Positions 1 to 11,997 of a stretch of 64,000 nucleotides of DNA are shown in pieces (the first letter of the stretch is position 1; each line of letters starts with the position of its first letter). The DNA is from Limonium bicolor (lineage: Eukaryota > Streptophyta > Magnoliopsida > Caryophyllales > Plumbaginaceae): positions 141,673,296 through 141,737,295 of the forward strand of contig CM041776.1 of NCBI GenBank assembly GCA_023374045.1, given 5' to 3'. Under the pieces are notes generated by a model. It was given only the letters and a program-made list of their open reading frames with translations, did not search any database and was not told the origin of the DNA. Position numbers and translations under genes: made by a program.

Positions 1-3000
1 CTCAGTTGCTATCGAATAACCCAAGTTTTGGAAGCTTCACATTGTGCCAAGAAGCAACCAAGGGAGACAGCTAAGATAAGAGGTGAGCCATCCTTAAATT
101 TAATACACCAACAAAAACGAAAGAAACCAATCTATCAAGTGTAACCTGATAACTTGTTTCAGTTTCTAAAACTTTGTGTTTCTGTTTATTAACTTCTCAG
201 AGTGCAGTCAGTGTTGTTGTGGGTTGCTTTCGAGAATGAAATCACATTAAACTAACTAGCTAATCAACTAAAGAACTCTGAAAGATAAGAAAAGAAACCT
301 AAACCATCTGATGTTGAAGAGTACCAGTCAAAACTGATAAACATGCCAAACCTGTAGCATGTAGTCTCAGTGTACTAAATGTCCCTGGGTAGTCTTGAGT
401 TGCTAATACATTTACAATATTATACATGCACCTGACTAAGTGTCTAAACGTGAGGGTGTTGGAAAAACAAGAAACAACTTCAAAGGATAGAAAAAAGATG
501 CACCAGTTACACCTCCTGTTCTATTTCAGTTTCAGTGGCCACACTATATTGTGTTGGGTTAATTCTGAGAGTATAAACTATACTAAGGTCTTAATTAAGC
601 AGCTAAACCATTTGAGGGAATTAGAAAACAAGAACCATGCACAAAACAAAAAGAAAAGATAACCTGATCATGTGGTAGTGTATGGCAGTTTCACAGTTGC
701 AGTTTTTCAGATTTTCATTTGTTGTTGGTTCTGTGTAATTAAGCACAGAAACTATACGGGTATCGACTTGGGTTGTTTGAGGTTGAAAACTTACTAAAAC
801 CCTTAACTCATTAACTAGACACGTTTGGGGAAAATAAAAACCCAGATCTGTGAATGAAAAGAACAACAGAAGAAGGAGAAGTTACCAGTTTTGCAGTTGC
901 AGTTCTTTTGGTTTCTTAATTCTGTTTTGGGGACTTCTCACCAGTTCTGACTTATTGTATTTCGTTACCTGAGGGCTAGAACAATAATAAAATACCTAAT
1001 TAAGTAACTAAAGCAGTTGAGGAAAACTTAGAAGTAGATTAGATAACAGAAGCAAAACAGAAATGAAATAGAAGAGGAAGAAGATATCAGTCTCAGTTTG
1101 TCAGCTTCTAAAATTCTTTATTTCAGTAAGGGTGAGTTTCTATAACTTTAATAACATTTGCCCTGGGTCTGTTTGGAAGTTGATGCAGAGGTAAACCACT
1201 TAACTAATGAGGGAAAACAACTTGGGAGGAACTGGAAACAGATTTAAAGAGCAACAAGGAAGAAAAAAATCGTTTTCTATATAACTCTGTTACAGAGGGT
1301 TGTAGTGGTGTGCTCAAGAGCTAAAGACTGTATTAAAACACATAAATGAGTCACTAAACAAGTAGGGGAGAATTGAAAACCATAGGGTAAACAAAGAACA
1401 GAAATCTGATGAGAGAAGGTTTATCAGTTTCTGTTTTTGCATTCTATCAGCTTCTGATTTCAAGGATTTTAGTTTGTGTAAGAAGTTGTGTGACTTTAGC
1501 TTACTGTCTAGGGTTGTCTTAAAAATGAAACAGTATTAAAACACACGCCTAAGTAGTTGAGCAAGTTGGGGGAAAACAGAAAAGAGACTAAAAGGACAGA
1601 AACCAACAATAGCAGAAAAGTTCACATCAGATTATCAGTTTTCAGATTTGTGTTCAGTTCTCTGTACAGAGAATTAAGTGAGTATTATTGGTAGTTTTGA
1701 GTTTAAAGAGGAGATTAAACACTTATCTGAGTAAGAAGTACATAGGGGTAAGGTTGAGAGACAGTTAGGTGAGTAACAGAATGGAATAAAAGAAAAGATA
1801 GCAGAGTTTAATGCTTCAGTTCTATGTTTTGTTTCTGGAAGTTGACTTTTGTATAACTATGTGACAGTGGACTGTTTGGGGTTGGTTTCAGTTTAAAATT
1901 GGGGTATAATACTCAACTAGATAGGTAAGCACCTTGAGAGAGATTTGAAAGAAAGAATTGTAATTAAACAGGAATGAATCAATGAGAACGCATCGGGTTT
2001 CATGGTTTTTCAGTTTTAGTTTCTAATTGCCTTTTTGTATCTGGTTCTGTGTAATTAATTACAGATGCTATGTGGGTGTTTTATGAGTATAGTCTTGAGT
2101 TTAAACCAAGGTTAACACCCATAACTAGTGGGTAAACGCTGCAGGAAAGAAACAAACATAAACTGAACTAACTAGCAACAAGAACCAAGAGGGAATGTGT
2201 AGCTTGTGCTTCAGTTTCATTGATGTTATAGCTCCTGTATAACTGTGTTACAAGGGTATTATAAGTGTGATTCTAGTTTAATAATGAACCTAAATAATAG
2301 CTAATAAATATAACTAGGTTAGCGAAACATGTGGAGAAGGTTAAACATCAACTACTACATTAAAAGTGAAGTTAGATAAGGTGTTACATGGGAATTGTGC
2401 TTCAGATTTGGAAACTTTTGGGCTTCTGTATAAATGGGTTTTAGGGGTATTCTACGGTCTATATTATCATGATACAAGGGTTAAAACATTGCTCACATAT
2501 TTAGCTAGGAGGGAATACACTTTAGACAAGCTAAATCTATCTTATTTAAACATGTTACATGGTTAACACTTAAAATGCTCTAAAACATTAGCTAGGAAAA
2601 AGGACTTAGTAACATGTAAAATAAGGGTGTGAATGCCCTAGAAGTAACATAAAGTTTAATACGTGGGAAGTCCTAAGGGCTAATAAAAGTTGAACATTCA
2701 ACAAAGATTCATCTAGGGAAATAACACACGATAAATAGTTTGATAAATTTGGGAAGTGTCACAAAGGTCGTCACATGAAATCATAAACTGACGCATTGTT
2801 TGTAATTAACGCTAGGGCCATAGCGAACTCCGACCGGGACCCCGTGAGTGAGACAAATCATACTTTCGAATAAGGTATGGATATGTGTGGTCCGTATGTT
2901 GCCGTGTTACACGGCTTGTTTGCTGTGTGCCTTGTGTGAAAATGACCATAAGATTAAAGCATGAAATTGGATTGCTTTCTTATCTTGCTTATATGATTGC

Positions 3001-4222
3001 TATATCATTGTCGCATATTATTTTGCGCGCACACAGTGGTTTAGTCCCTTTCTCGTTTATGGAACTTTGAGATGGAACCTGATGAACTAAGTAAACGAAA
3101 CAAGAGAATTATACAAAGAGAAAACTCCTCTCTAACTATAGAGGACTTCTAATGACACCCACTATGGTGTCAAGCTATTGATGATAATGATAAGTAAATA
3201 TCAGCTGGTGGAACACGAAGATAATCCAGGAAGATAACTTCTCGGGCCGTGCGGTAGGGACGCTCGGGAGTTGGTATCTGCATCAGATCCTTCGACCGAC
3301 TATTGGTGGAGCACATCTTGGGGTCTAGAGGTGACCCTCTTTCTCGACGCATGACACCGGGAATGGAGGATTAGTTATGGAGAAGACGTTCTCCATCTTG
3401 TGGTGATAAGAGATTCACACATAATCCTTAAGAGATAAGGAACAAATTGGCAACTACATGGTATGGTCACGGGAACTAAATTATATCCCAGACCTGGAGC
3501 AAGGAAGGAGCAAGGAAATATACACTATGGGAATAAAGGAAAAGAATCCAAAACACACGACGATTGAATGGTCCCACTGTGAGGACCATCAACACTTGTA
3601 TTCTTTGGCACGTCCTATTTGCATACATGTTTGATGTGCTAAGTTGCTATCCATGTGTTCTGCTTGTTTGGAGTCCTTATGTGATACTTCATGTTGTGTG
3701 TTACTGTTTTTTATAGCATGCAAATTGGACTTAATAATATTCGACCAAATAGTCGTGTAGCCCGGCAACATACGGGCTACACATATTCATACTCAGCATA
3801 GTTTTGCTGAGTCCTTTATTTTTACAGGTATGAAACTGGAAGCAGGCGGAGAGTAGGCAGGGTGACTACCATGGGGGTAGTCCATCTAGACAAGACTTTT
3901 AAGTAGTATGTTTTAATGAATGGGTTGTGACTATGTAACACTAAACCCTGGACGTACTTTTCGGTTTATGTTGTCTAATTAAGAACTTATGTTGTAGACT
4001 CTCGGTACTTGGTTTGTATTTCCTGTTGTACTTGGATGTGGTTAAGGTTTAAATTCAAGTCATTCAGACCGTAGCTTGGTGTTGATAGTGTTGTTGTGTC
4101 AACCACGTGGGTCGTTGGCGTCTGTGACACCCGGATGGAGTCGTAAATCCGTTGCTTAGACTTATCATGATATTATGTGGCACATTGGTCATACTGTGGT
4201 TTGGTTATTCGGGGGTGTTACA
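1..4222 (+). repeat. Element A 5' LTR, right-hand part
   Basis: This stretch matches 56379-60636 nearly base for base, with about 18 differences in the first 360 bases by eye. It ends GTTACA at 4222 and is followed by the PBS. The first roughly 1.8 kb of this LTR lies left of the window, judging from the 3' copy. It holds no credible gene: the short ORFs it contains recur in the other LTR only because the LTRs are copies. A conserved CCACGTGG palindrome lies near 4103, in the same place relative to the LTR end as in element F. Confidence 0.93.
150..2560 (+). repeat. Degenerate tandem repeat of about 190 bp inside the element A LTR
   Basis: A loose pattern recurs about twelve times. Each unit has a CAGTTTCTG-like block, a TGTGTAATTA or similar block, a GGTTGTTTGAGGTT-like block, then an AAACACxxAACTxAxTAACTA block followed by GGGGAAAA. 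Recognisable units lie near 250, 580, 805, 1000, 1190, 1340, 1550, 1720, 1920, 2110, 2300 and 2490. The same series is present in the 3' LTR from about 56530 to 58975. The units are too diverged for an exact period to be set by eye. Confidence 0.5.
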
Positions 4223-4227
4223 AAAAG

Positions 4228-4254
4228 TGGTTTCAGAGCGTAGTTGCGCTCTGA
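4228..4254 (+). other. Element A primer binding site with overlapping hairpin
   Basis: TGGTTTCAGAGC at 4228-4239 differs by one base from the usual initiator-methionine tRNA PBS TGGTATCAGAGC. It starts five bases after the LTR end at 4222. Its 3' part forms a perfect stem with the following bases (TCAGAGCG at 4233-4240 pairs with CGCTCTGA at 4247-4254, six-base loop). Element F has the same arrangement with a longer stem. Confidence 0.85.
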
Positions 4255-4419
4255 TGACTGGAACAGAGAAGTACCGAGAATAGACAAACCTAAATTTGGG
4301 AAACGGGGATAAGGGCTAGTAATGTGAGGCACGCCGTACTAATTTAAACCGCTAGCAAGGGAGATACTAACTTGCAGTAAGTTCTTATGGATGTTCTAAA
4401 CTAACAACGACATTTTCTG

Positions 4420-5065
4420 ATGTCTAGACGACGAGGTCGAGGATGAGGTCGTGGCCACATGGAGCAAGATAGCATTGCTGCAGGGCAGACCATAGCTGAG
4501 ATAGTAGCAGCAGCCCTAGGTCACATGGGTTTCCAGCCAGGCCCAGCAGGCACCACCGGCACCACAGCCTCACCCACCCAGGGAGACAAACTGGGTGAAG
4601 AGCTTAGCAGACCTTCGACCAGCTGAGTTCCGAGGAGAGTCAGACCCCACCTACTTAGAGAACTACATCAGTCTCCTTGAGACCGCCTTCGAGACTTTGA
4701 ATGTTTCGGCAGAGGCTAAGGTCAGACTCGCAGCCTACTACCTCAGAGAGTCAGCGAGCGATTGGTGGAAACTTGTGAAGAATGCTTACCTGGCCGACCC
4801 CATGTTCGGGTGGGATGCTTACACTGCACTGCTAAGAGCCAAGTACTACCCCGCCCATCTTCGGACGAAGAAGCAGGTTGAGCTAGACACCCTGAGACAG
4901 ACAGAGGGAATGACAGTAGATGACCACTATGCAGCTTTCACTTCTCTCCTCCGTGTACTACCAGGCTTGGGATATTCAGATGAGATCTTAGTGGAGCGTC
5001 TTTATGGTGGGCTGAGCCACCGCATCCGATATGGCATGGGGCCCAGCCGTTACGCCACGATCTAG
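4420..5065 (+). pseudogene. gag: Element A gag exon 1 (capsid/retrotrans_gag domain), broken
   Basis: The open part (4595-5065, 156 residues) carries a typical plant retrotransposon Gag capsid region, with WWKLV near residue 57, YTALLRAKYYP and YGMGP near the end. It aligns with the gag of element F at 45600-46061. The likely start is the ATG at 4420, which begins an arginine/glycine-rich leader. A TGA at 4444-4446 (CGA in origin) and a frameshift near 4530-4580 break it. The exon ends at 5065 with TAG where F has CAG, directly before a GT donor. Gag proteins build the cytoplasmic virus-like particle. No function is expected of this copy. Confidence 0.9.
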
Positions 5066-5136
5066 GTTGAACTTGAACTGTGAATTTGTATTGAATGTTA
5101 TATTGTGAAGAGTTTACTAAACCCTATTTTGCACAG
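5066..5136 (+). other. Element A gag intron 1 (GT-AG, 71 nt, phase 0)
   Basis: The sequence starts GTTGAAC and ends TTTTGCACAG, with a plausible branch site TTTACTAAA near 5114. The flanking coding sequences join in frame at exactly the position where element F has its own intron (46062-46156), and the two introns share no obvious sequence. Downstream both elements continue with codons for C-Y-H-A-A. Confidence 0.82.
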
Positions 5137-5360
5137 GACTGCTATCATGCAGCCTCCCAGGTCGAGATCACTGTCCAGATGCGGGATGAGGAATTCGCTA
5201 AGAAAAGGAAGGCTAAGGGCGGTGACTCAGAGGACCGTAAACAGAAGGGCGTGAGAAGGAACAAGTACTACCCGAGCAGGAAACGGGCGAGATTCCATGG
5301 GAGCAAGCCTACCGAGACACTACAGTTGAGCCGCCCGGCGATTGCAGCTAAGCCGCTACG
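5137..5360 (+). pseudogene. gag: Element A gag exon 2, first part
   Basis: The exon encodes a basic region beginning DCYHAA, then VEITVQMRDEEFAKKRKAK, and ending AAKPLR. This matches the start and end of exon 2 in element F (46157-46418). Element B is inserted right after the codons for KPLR. The exon continues for 17 bases at 15796, beyond B and the duplicated CTACG. Confidence 0.87.
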
Positions 5361-5940
5361 TGACAAGGATAAGAATATGACGAAGACAAGGGGGTCAAAG
5401 CGGTCTAGGCCACAGATCCCGGTCCAGACCCCGGGACCCCTTCAGGACCTTGTTCGGGCTCCAGTTTGGGCGCCAAACATCATTCTGGCCCGCATTCTAT
5501 AATCGGGTCCCGTATTCCGGCCCGCATTCCATAATCGGGTCCCGTATTCCGGCCCCGCACTCCATGATCGGGCCCCTTATTCCGGCCCCGTGCCCCGTGA
5601 CCGGATCCTGCATCTCACACTTTGGGAACGGAAGGCTTTACAAGGAGAGATGTACCAAAATTAAGGAGGTTGCTCTAATAAAGTGATAACACATGTACAA
5701 GGATTAAGAGAGAGACTTCACCACATAAAGTCTATAAATAGAGATGGGGGGCTCATTTGTAAGGGGACACATTATGAGAAGAGAGAGAAAATACTAGAAA
5801 GCTCTCTAAAGTTGTAATACCAAAGTAGGGAATAAAGATATTGTCTAGAAGTGGATGTAGGCCGGATTATTGGCCGAACCACTATAACTCTCGGTGTTCT
5901 GTACATTTGTGAGATTGGAGGGACCAATTATGTATTTTCA
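5361..5940 (+). repeat. Element B LTR 1 (5' LTR)
   Basis: This 580-bp LTR starts TGACAAGGATAAG and ends GTATTTTCA. It contains a GC-rich stretch of repeated CCCGTATTCCGGCCC units (5511-5600), a TATA box and an AATAAA signal near 5830. Three more copies are present in the element. Confidence 0.94.
5731..5743 (+). promoter_or_regulatory. TATA box of element B LTR
   Basis: TCTATAAATAGAG is a good plant TATA box. It recurs in every LTR copy (12367, 13979 and 15583). Transcription would be expected to start about 30 bases downstream. The AATAAA near 5830 could serve 3' end formation. Confidence 0.72.
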
Positions 5941-5942
5941 TT

Positions 5943-5960
5943 TGGCGCCGTCTGTGGGAA
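5943..5960 (+). other. Element B primer binding site
   Basis: TGGCGCCGTCTGTGGGAA lies two bases after the LTR end. It is the PBS type common in plant Tat/Ogre-group elements, where an arginine tRNA is the reported primer. The tRNA assignment comes from knowledge of that family and was not checked here. Confidence 0.78.
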
Positions 5961-7227
5961 TCGAACAGCTAGAGAAACAGCAACCACGATTTATCCACAG
6001 GCGAGAGTAATAGTTGGATCAAGGAGAAATGCCGGAGGAATTCGCAGAAAATTCATTCAAATTAACGCTTCGCAAGAGAATGAAAGAAAGGAATTCACAT
6101 CGAGCTTCGATTGAGAAAGGAGGGGATGAATCTGATCGACGTTCAGAAAATCAAGAGAGAACTACCTCATCTTACGAAGGATTAATTCTCGTACAACCAT
6201 GAAATTCGGGACGCGATTCTAAATCTGGACGCTTCGATGCCACTGAAATCCAAAGTTCATGAAGAGGAGTTTAACATTAATTCCTGATTCTAGCTAACGA
6301 TTCGCGTTACAACCAGAGTCAACTTTCGACTCAACATTAGCAGGCGCACTCAATGTTGGAAACATCGATCATAAAAAGAACGAGAGGCCAAGGAGCATCT
6401 TACAAGAAATTTGGGAGATGTCCCAGGCGATTCAGCGCGGAGCAATCAGTTAATTCACTGGAAGATTGGGAACAACATTCGAAGAGAATGGTTTCGTCCC
6501 TTCATCGAGGCATAATCGGCAAGATTATGCCTAAAGCAACAGTTCGGAGATCTGCTAATCGATCGCTACTCTCAATAGCGGAGAAAGAGCCTGCGGGGGA
6601 AGAACCTAGCGCCATATCATCAGAGAAGCAGCAATCAAAATTGCTCAACTGGAAGGGATGATTTTGGTTTAAAGCACAGAGGATTAAATGACTTTGGAAA
6701 GCAATTTCAGGAATCAGAAGGGAGAACCCTATCGATTAATGGGGAATGATAAAAAATCAGGAAGCAAAGCCAAATCGACGCTTAATTTCTCCCCTTACTA
6801 AAATATTCTTTAATCGTTCTTTTGTTTATACTTTAAGAACTTTTATCTCATTCTCAGATTAACTCAGGACCGCAAGTCTTCTTTCGCAAAGAAGGCATTG
6901 CTCGCGGCTATGGATTGAGCAAAAGATCCTTCCGGCTGTATACGTCCCGCTCAACTTCGGGAATGTGAAGTAAAAGAAGGGACAAGCATCTCAATTCGGC
7001 CGAATGGCATCAGTTGGAAAGCATGTCAACCAGACGATTATAGATCCAAAAACCAGACGGACAGATCGATGACGAATAAACATCACGGCTATGCACCGAC
7101 AACAATCAAAACAAAAAAAGAGAGATCCCAAAGCCACTGCGGCTAGAAGTTACTTCAACCAAGTCAGAGGTTAAGGAGTAGGAAATTGTACGCCAATCGA
7201 CATCAATTTGTTTGAGACCGGGAGATG

Positions 7228-7268
7228 ATGACCGGAAGCCCATGACCGGAAGCCCATGACCGGAAGAC
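7228..7268 (+). repeat. Short tandem repeat, about 16-bp unit, 2.5 copies
   Basis: The unit ATGACCGGAAGCCC occurs three times in succession, with the last copy diverging. It lies just upstream of the 83-bp array and shares its CCGGA-rich composition. Confidence 0.7.
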
Positions 7269-7501
7269 AGCTCGACTTCCTTGGCCGCATCTCAGTCCTT
7301 GGCCGCACCAACTTCCTTGCTGACAACGGCCAGAAGCTCCTTGACTGGAGGAAGGATGACAACGACCGGAGGCAAGTGAAAGGCCGGACGATGTCACCAA
7401 CTAGGAGCCACGCGGCATCTTCCTTCCAGGATGGGTCGAAATCTCAAAACCAAGCTAGAAACAACTCCAAGGCATTGATAATGGATAAAATAGCAATTTC
7501 T

Positions 7502-7830
7502 CGACCGCATCTCAGATGTTGGCCGCATCAGCTATTTGACCGCATGACTTCTTCGCCGCAGCAATTTCTTTGGCCGGATCTCCACGACCGCATCTCAGAT
7601 GTTGGCTGCATCAGCTATTTGACCGCATGACTTCTTCGCCGCAGTAATTTCTTTGGCCGGATCTCCACGACCGCATCTCAGATGTTGGCCGCATCAGCTA
7701 TTTGACCGCATGACTTCTTCGCCGCAGTAATTTCTTTGGCCGGATCTCCACGACCGCATCTCAGACGTCGGCCGGTATCTCAGATTTTGGCCGGACCGGA
7801 AGACAATTTGGCTTTTTTGACCGCATCCTC
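7502..7830 (+). repeat. 83-bp tandem repeat in element B, three full copies and a partial one
   Basis: Units begin CGACCGCATCTCAG at 7502, 7585, 7668 and 7751, a constant spacing of 83 bases. The first three are nearly identical. The fourth diverges after about 20 bases and fades into related GGCCGGA-containing sequence. The unit is GC-richer than its surroundings and has no open frame of note. Confidence 0.9.
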
Positions 7831-10800
7831 AAGTGCAAAATTAGATGATGTCTTCGACTCAACACAAGACGACGCACTGGGAGCCGAATGAAGCAAAGAA
7901 AAAAAAAGGGCTAGAAGTCGTAAAATCAACTAAGGACTACTAGCAGAGGAACGACATTCGAAGGCAATCACTAAAGATAAGTCCACCAATCCTAAAGGCT
8001 AACTCATATTTACGATCTGTTGAACATATCTATTGCCTCTCTTTGTGTTATAAGGCGTAAATTAAAAGTCTAAACACCTCTCAAATCTCAGAAGATCTGT
8101 TTGTATCTCGTCTTAAATGTTGGACCTGCATTTGAAAAACTTCACTTCCTTCTTGCAAAAGCTATTGTTTTGCTAAACAACGGGAATTCTTAGGCCTAGC
8201 CTAAAAATGATTTATTTTGGCATACAAAAATTTCTGCCTGATTCTTTCAGTCTGCTTGATTGTTTACCTCGTTTAAATTCAGTTGCACTACTCTTGTTTA
8301 TACTGCCCAGTTCGGTTGTACAAGCAAATGCTCACTTTTTAACCATATTATTTGGCTTCCAAAACCGTTATTTGATCAAGAGACCCATTCTAGCAAGCAC
8401 ATAGCTTCCAAAATCAAATGTTTTTGTTTTACTGATGCAAGCAAAAAGTTCTATATGTTTATGTTACTTCAGATTGTTTTTTAACACTTCCATGTCACCC
8501 TCCGCACAATTTCTAGTCGTTTTTGCTACAATGAGGTTTTTGTTTCAACACTTACGACTTGCATTTCTCTGCACCCTTGGAGTCTGGTGTTTCAAGTTCC
8601 CAAGGTCATGTACATATTTTTTCTGCTAGCAGATACCAGAGTTTGAGTAAATTTTACCCCTTGATTCACGGCCCGTTTTGAGCAACCCAACTAGTCCAAT
8701 TGCTTACTGTTGTTAACAACTAGCCTGCAAAATTGCAACCCAGGATTGTTCACAAAACCATAAACGGATATTTTTTACGGTCTAAAGATGTAAGGTGTAT
8801 ATCTGATTAACTTGACTTCTGCTTATACAGTAGCATGGGCACTCTGTTTACTCCTGTTTTCTGCTGCTCAAATTTTTAATAAAACGTCGCTTTCAACAAA
8901 TGATCCTGCTTAAGCACATTCTTGCTCCGTTTTGTCCTCGCCAAAAAGAACACCAGTCATGTGCATATATTTTTTAGCAGCAAAAGCACGAGTTATGTGT
9001 GTCATGTCTATTGGCTTAAAATACTCAGTTATAGTGTTGTAACATATGCTCTACTTCTGCTTTGATTTATTCACTATAGCCCGTTTATCTCTACCTAATA
9101 TGTGCTTTTGTTCAGTTTTTAACCGACATACTAGTTAGGATTCAGGAATAATGCTCATACCTTTGCTCCAGCTTTCCCGTTTGTGTTTACTTTTTGTTGG
9201 TTCTTATTTTGTTATTACTTACGCAAAAGACAAGCTTCTGTTACAGTAAACAATTAACCTGATATAATAAAGGCCTGTTACAGTCATTTTATTCTTTGCC
9301 TAGAATAATATAAGCCTTGTCTGTCACTATGATAGTACTTTCGGCCTGTCGGCAAGCCACATTAGGACTACACCATTTGGCAAAGCTGATTGCATGACTT
9401 GATTATAATTCACTACTATTGCTGTTTGTGCATATTGGTTAACAGTTTCTGAGTCTTCACGTCTTGAACATCATACAAACTCAAAACTGAATAGGTATTG
9501 CCGTATATTTCTTTGTATATTGCTTTCCTTCACAATAATTGGTTGTCATACAATAACAGTATAAGCTGTTTTGCTGCCTCTGTGTGCTTTAGTATGTTTA
9601 TCTGTACATTGGTGGGTGACTTCACTTGATTTTTTCTGGTCTGACTCAAATCTGTTTTAAATATCTTCTGAGGGGATTCAACCGATTACTCCAAGGTCAA
9701 AAAAAAGACCAAGTAGCAGAAGGAGAAGCCTAAAACTGAATAAAGCCAATTCCGCCAGAAGTGCTGACATCAGCATATTTCGCTTGACGCAATTGTGGGC
9801 GAGTCTGGGTGAACAATTTGGATTTTGCCGTCCCTAAGATAAAGTGGCCAGGGGGAAACAATTTGTTTTTGGGTAAAGGCTGTAATAGCAGAAGGGGCTC
9901 TGGGGTTTCCCATGTCGCCTTCAGACTGGATAATGCCATTCGGTAGATAGCATCAGGTGAAAGCAGAAAACCATAAGATATATGACGGTGGACTGTCAAG
10001 GAGAACTTCAAAGAAGTACGAAAATGAGAGATCTTCATCAATAAGAGCCGGCCGGAGGATAAAAGAAGAGAATCCTGGGGAATAGTGCTAATCGATCGGT
10101 TAACAGCCTAGGTGCTATCACGATCAAAGTATTATGTCCATATCATTACAGCCGGATAAAAGAAAGAATTCTCCTCTCCGGAGCATTGTTTTTTCAACCC
10201 AGAATTAACGTTATTGGCACGCTTAGTCACCGGTCCAGAATATCAACCAAACACTACCAAGAGGTGATTAATATTTTGCTATTAAGGGAGTAAAGGAGGT
10301 CCGGGCATACAAAAACAAAGCCCAGCTGGTGCCGCTCAGTTGCAAAGTGCTTGCATGACGTTCTAACAAAAGCAAGAGGAAAATTCCTGTTCTGATTCTG
10401 TGTTTCAAGATGTAAAAAGCGAGTGCTCACTTTAAAGAGTTCATCAGCAAACAGCTGGAGAAAGAAATCGAACACGCTTGGTGTTTCCGGACAAGCCTTT
10501 GGATTCCCGCAAGTGCATCAATAAAGTGAAGGAATGAGGAAATGGAGAGACAATCTCTGTCGCTAAATTTGGGTTAGGAGCTGCTATGTTCTACGACAAG
10601 AACACGGAAGTTTGGAAAAAGTGCAGCTTCAGCATTTTATGGGTGCCTATCGGTTACATCTCTACAAGCTAATTGCTTCGGCCACAGGTCCACTAGTGCC
10701 GCATCGGATGGAACTGTATGCTGATGACAGTTGGATCAAGAAGAGAGAATAGTTATGTTTGGCCTTATGGAGAGAACCCCAGCTCACTGTCTAGAAATGT

Positions 10801-11028
10801 CACCCTGGAGGAACATTTTTTATCTCCAGAGCAGCAGTGTGAAGGCTGAGATCAGTCAAGCAGAAGGCAGTGCCCAGGAGGGCCGCTCACTTGGTATCTT
10901 GTAAAAAATCTATCTCAACAAAATTTCAAAGGGTCTGCATCATTTCTGCACTATCATACTAATAAGTTTATAAAGAAAGTGCAGGTACCCTTTTTCCAGG
11001 GGACTGATCACCCCCTGAGGTAATAAAA

Positions 11029-11341
11029 GAAAGCACCGGCGAACGAGCCGCAGGCACTTGTGCCTTGAAAGTAAAAGAAAGCACCGGCCAACGAGCCGCA
11101 GGCACTCGTGCCTTGAAAGTAAAAGAAAGCACCGGCCAACGAGCCGCAGGCACTTGTGCCTTGAAAGTAAAAGAAAGCACCGGCCAACGAGCCGCAGGCT
11201 ATCATGCCTTGAGAGAAAGCACCGGCCAACGAGCCGCAGGCTATCATGCCTTGAAAGTAAGCACCGGCCAACGAGCCGCAGGCTATCATGCCTTGAAAGT
11301 AAGCACCGGCCAACGAGCCGCAGGCACTTGTGCCTTGAAAA
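11029..11341 (+). repeat. Palindromic tandem repeat array 1 of element B
   Basis: There are seven units of 43-48 bp, each AAAGCACCGGCCAACGAGCC followed by GCAGGC, a variable centre, GCCTTGAAAG and a spacer. In four units the centre makes a perfect 6-bp inverted repeat (AGGCAC, two bases, GTGCCT). In the middle three the centre is TATCAT, leaving only AGGC/GCCT paired. Long ORFs here in several frames on both strands result from a near-47-bp repeat free of stops and are not genes. Confidence 0.92.
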
Positions 11342-11997
11342 GTAACACTTTGGGTTGAAATGAAACCCGGCCATTGAGCCAACAAAAAAAAAACAAAAAA
11401 AAACCCATCTCTGGACCCATCAAGAGCTCTGGTCGCCTGTAATGGGTGCATTGTTAGGTGTGGGACGCCGCACCATACCTGAATCACAAGTACCATCCTT
11501 TGGCTAGCATAAGCAAAATTGGGAAAATATATTATCTTTATTCTCCCTTTAAGGGAATTATCATCCTTTGGCTAGTAAAAGCAAAGACTTAATCATCATA
11601 TTATTTCACCCTTTCAAAAAGGGAATGGTTCTTTTAGTAAGAACCATTGGTCTTTTTATGAAGATCTTATTATGGACTTCTGGATTTCTGGCCTTCTTAA
11701 ATATTATATATCAGAACATCAGGGATCCATCCATCAAGATATTACGGGCTCCACAAGATATATTGTCTCAAAGATTATGTCCCAGAATTTCCAATTTGTC
11801 AGAAGGAAGACACTTGTGGGACTTTGATTTTACTGTACCAACTTCTTTTTATAAGTTCATTTTTCTTTGTAAAAGCTAAAGAAAAAGAACTTGTAGGACT
11901 AGAAGATAGGAGAAGGGAAGAAAGAATGTAAATTTCAATTTTTCTTTGTAAGTTCCACTTTTTTTTAAGTAGGAAAAAGTAGAACTTGTGGGACTGA
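11342..11997 (+). other. Element B 3' spacer with A-tract and hairpin
   Basis: An A-rich tract lies at about 11382-11403, and a perfect inverted repeat lies at 11624-11648 (AATGGTTCTT, five-base loop, AAGAACCATT). A duplicated CATCCTTTGGCTAG motif occurs at about 11495 and 11562. The sequence before the LTR (GTGGGACTGA) is the only PPT candidate and is weak. I see no gene. The same spacer occurs twice more at 12949-13609 and 14557-15213. Confidence 0.7.

Larger units (their letters stand above)
5961..10970 (+). other. Element B internal region without recognisable genes
   Basis: About 5 kb follows the PBS. The first kilobase contains short arginine/glutamate-rich open stretches (for example 6014-6202 and 6353-6661) that could be remnants of a Tat-type gag leader, but I recognise no domain. 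7170-7830 is rich in CCGGAAG and GGCCGCATC repeats. 8000-9700 is AT-rich with no reading frame of note, and 9700-10970 has only short ORFs. The region may serve as packaging and template sequence. I cannot rule out a further old insertion in 8000-9700. Confidence 0.6.

Noticed and set aside
426..866. Small ORFs of 78 and 81-82 codons conserved at 426-866 and 56804-57247
   Set aside because: The two sites are the LTRs of element A, so conservation reflects copying at insertion; no domain is visible.
11029..11341. CRISPR-like array of regularly spaced repeats
   Set aside because: There are no unique spacers: repeat and spacer are both conserved, the array is triplicated with an LTR, and the DNA is plant nuclear.
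11008..11496. Long overlapping ORFs in several frames on both strands over the B repeat arrays (also 12564-13105 and 14127-14632)
   Set aside because: They arise because a short repeat without stops is read in every frame; the peptides are repeats of one another and have no start context or domain.
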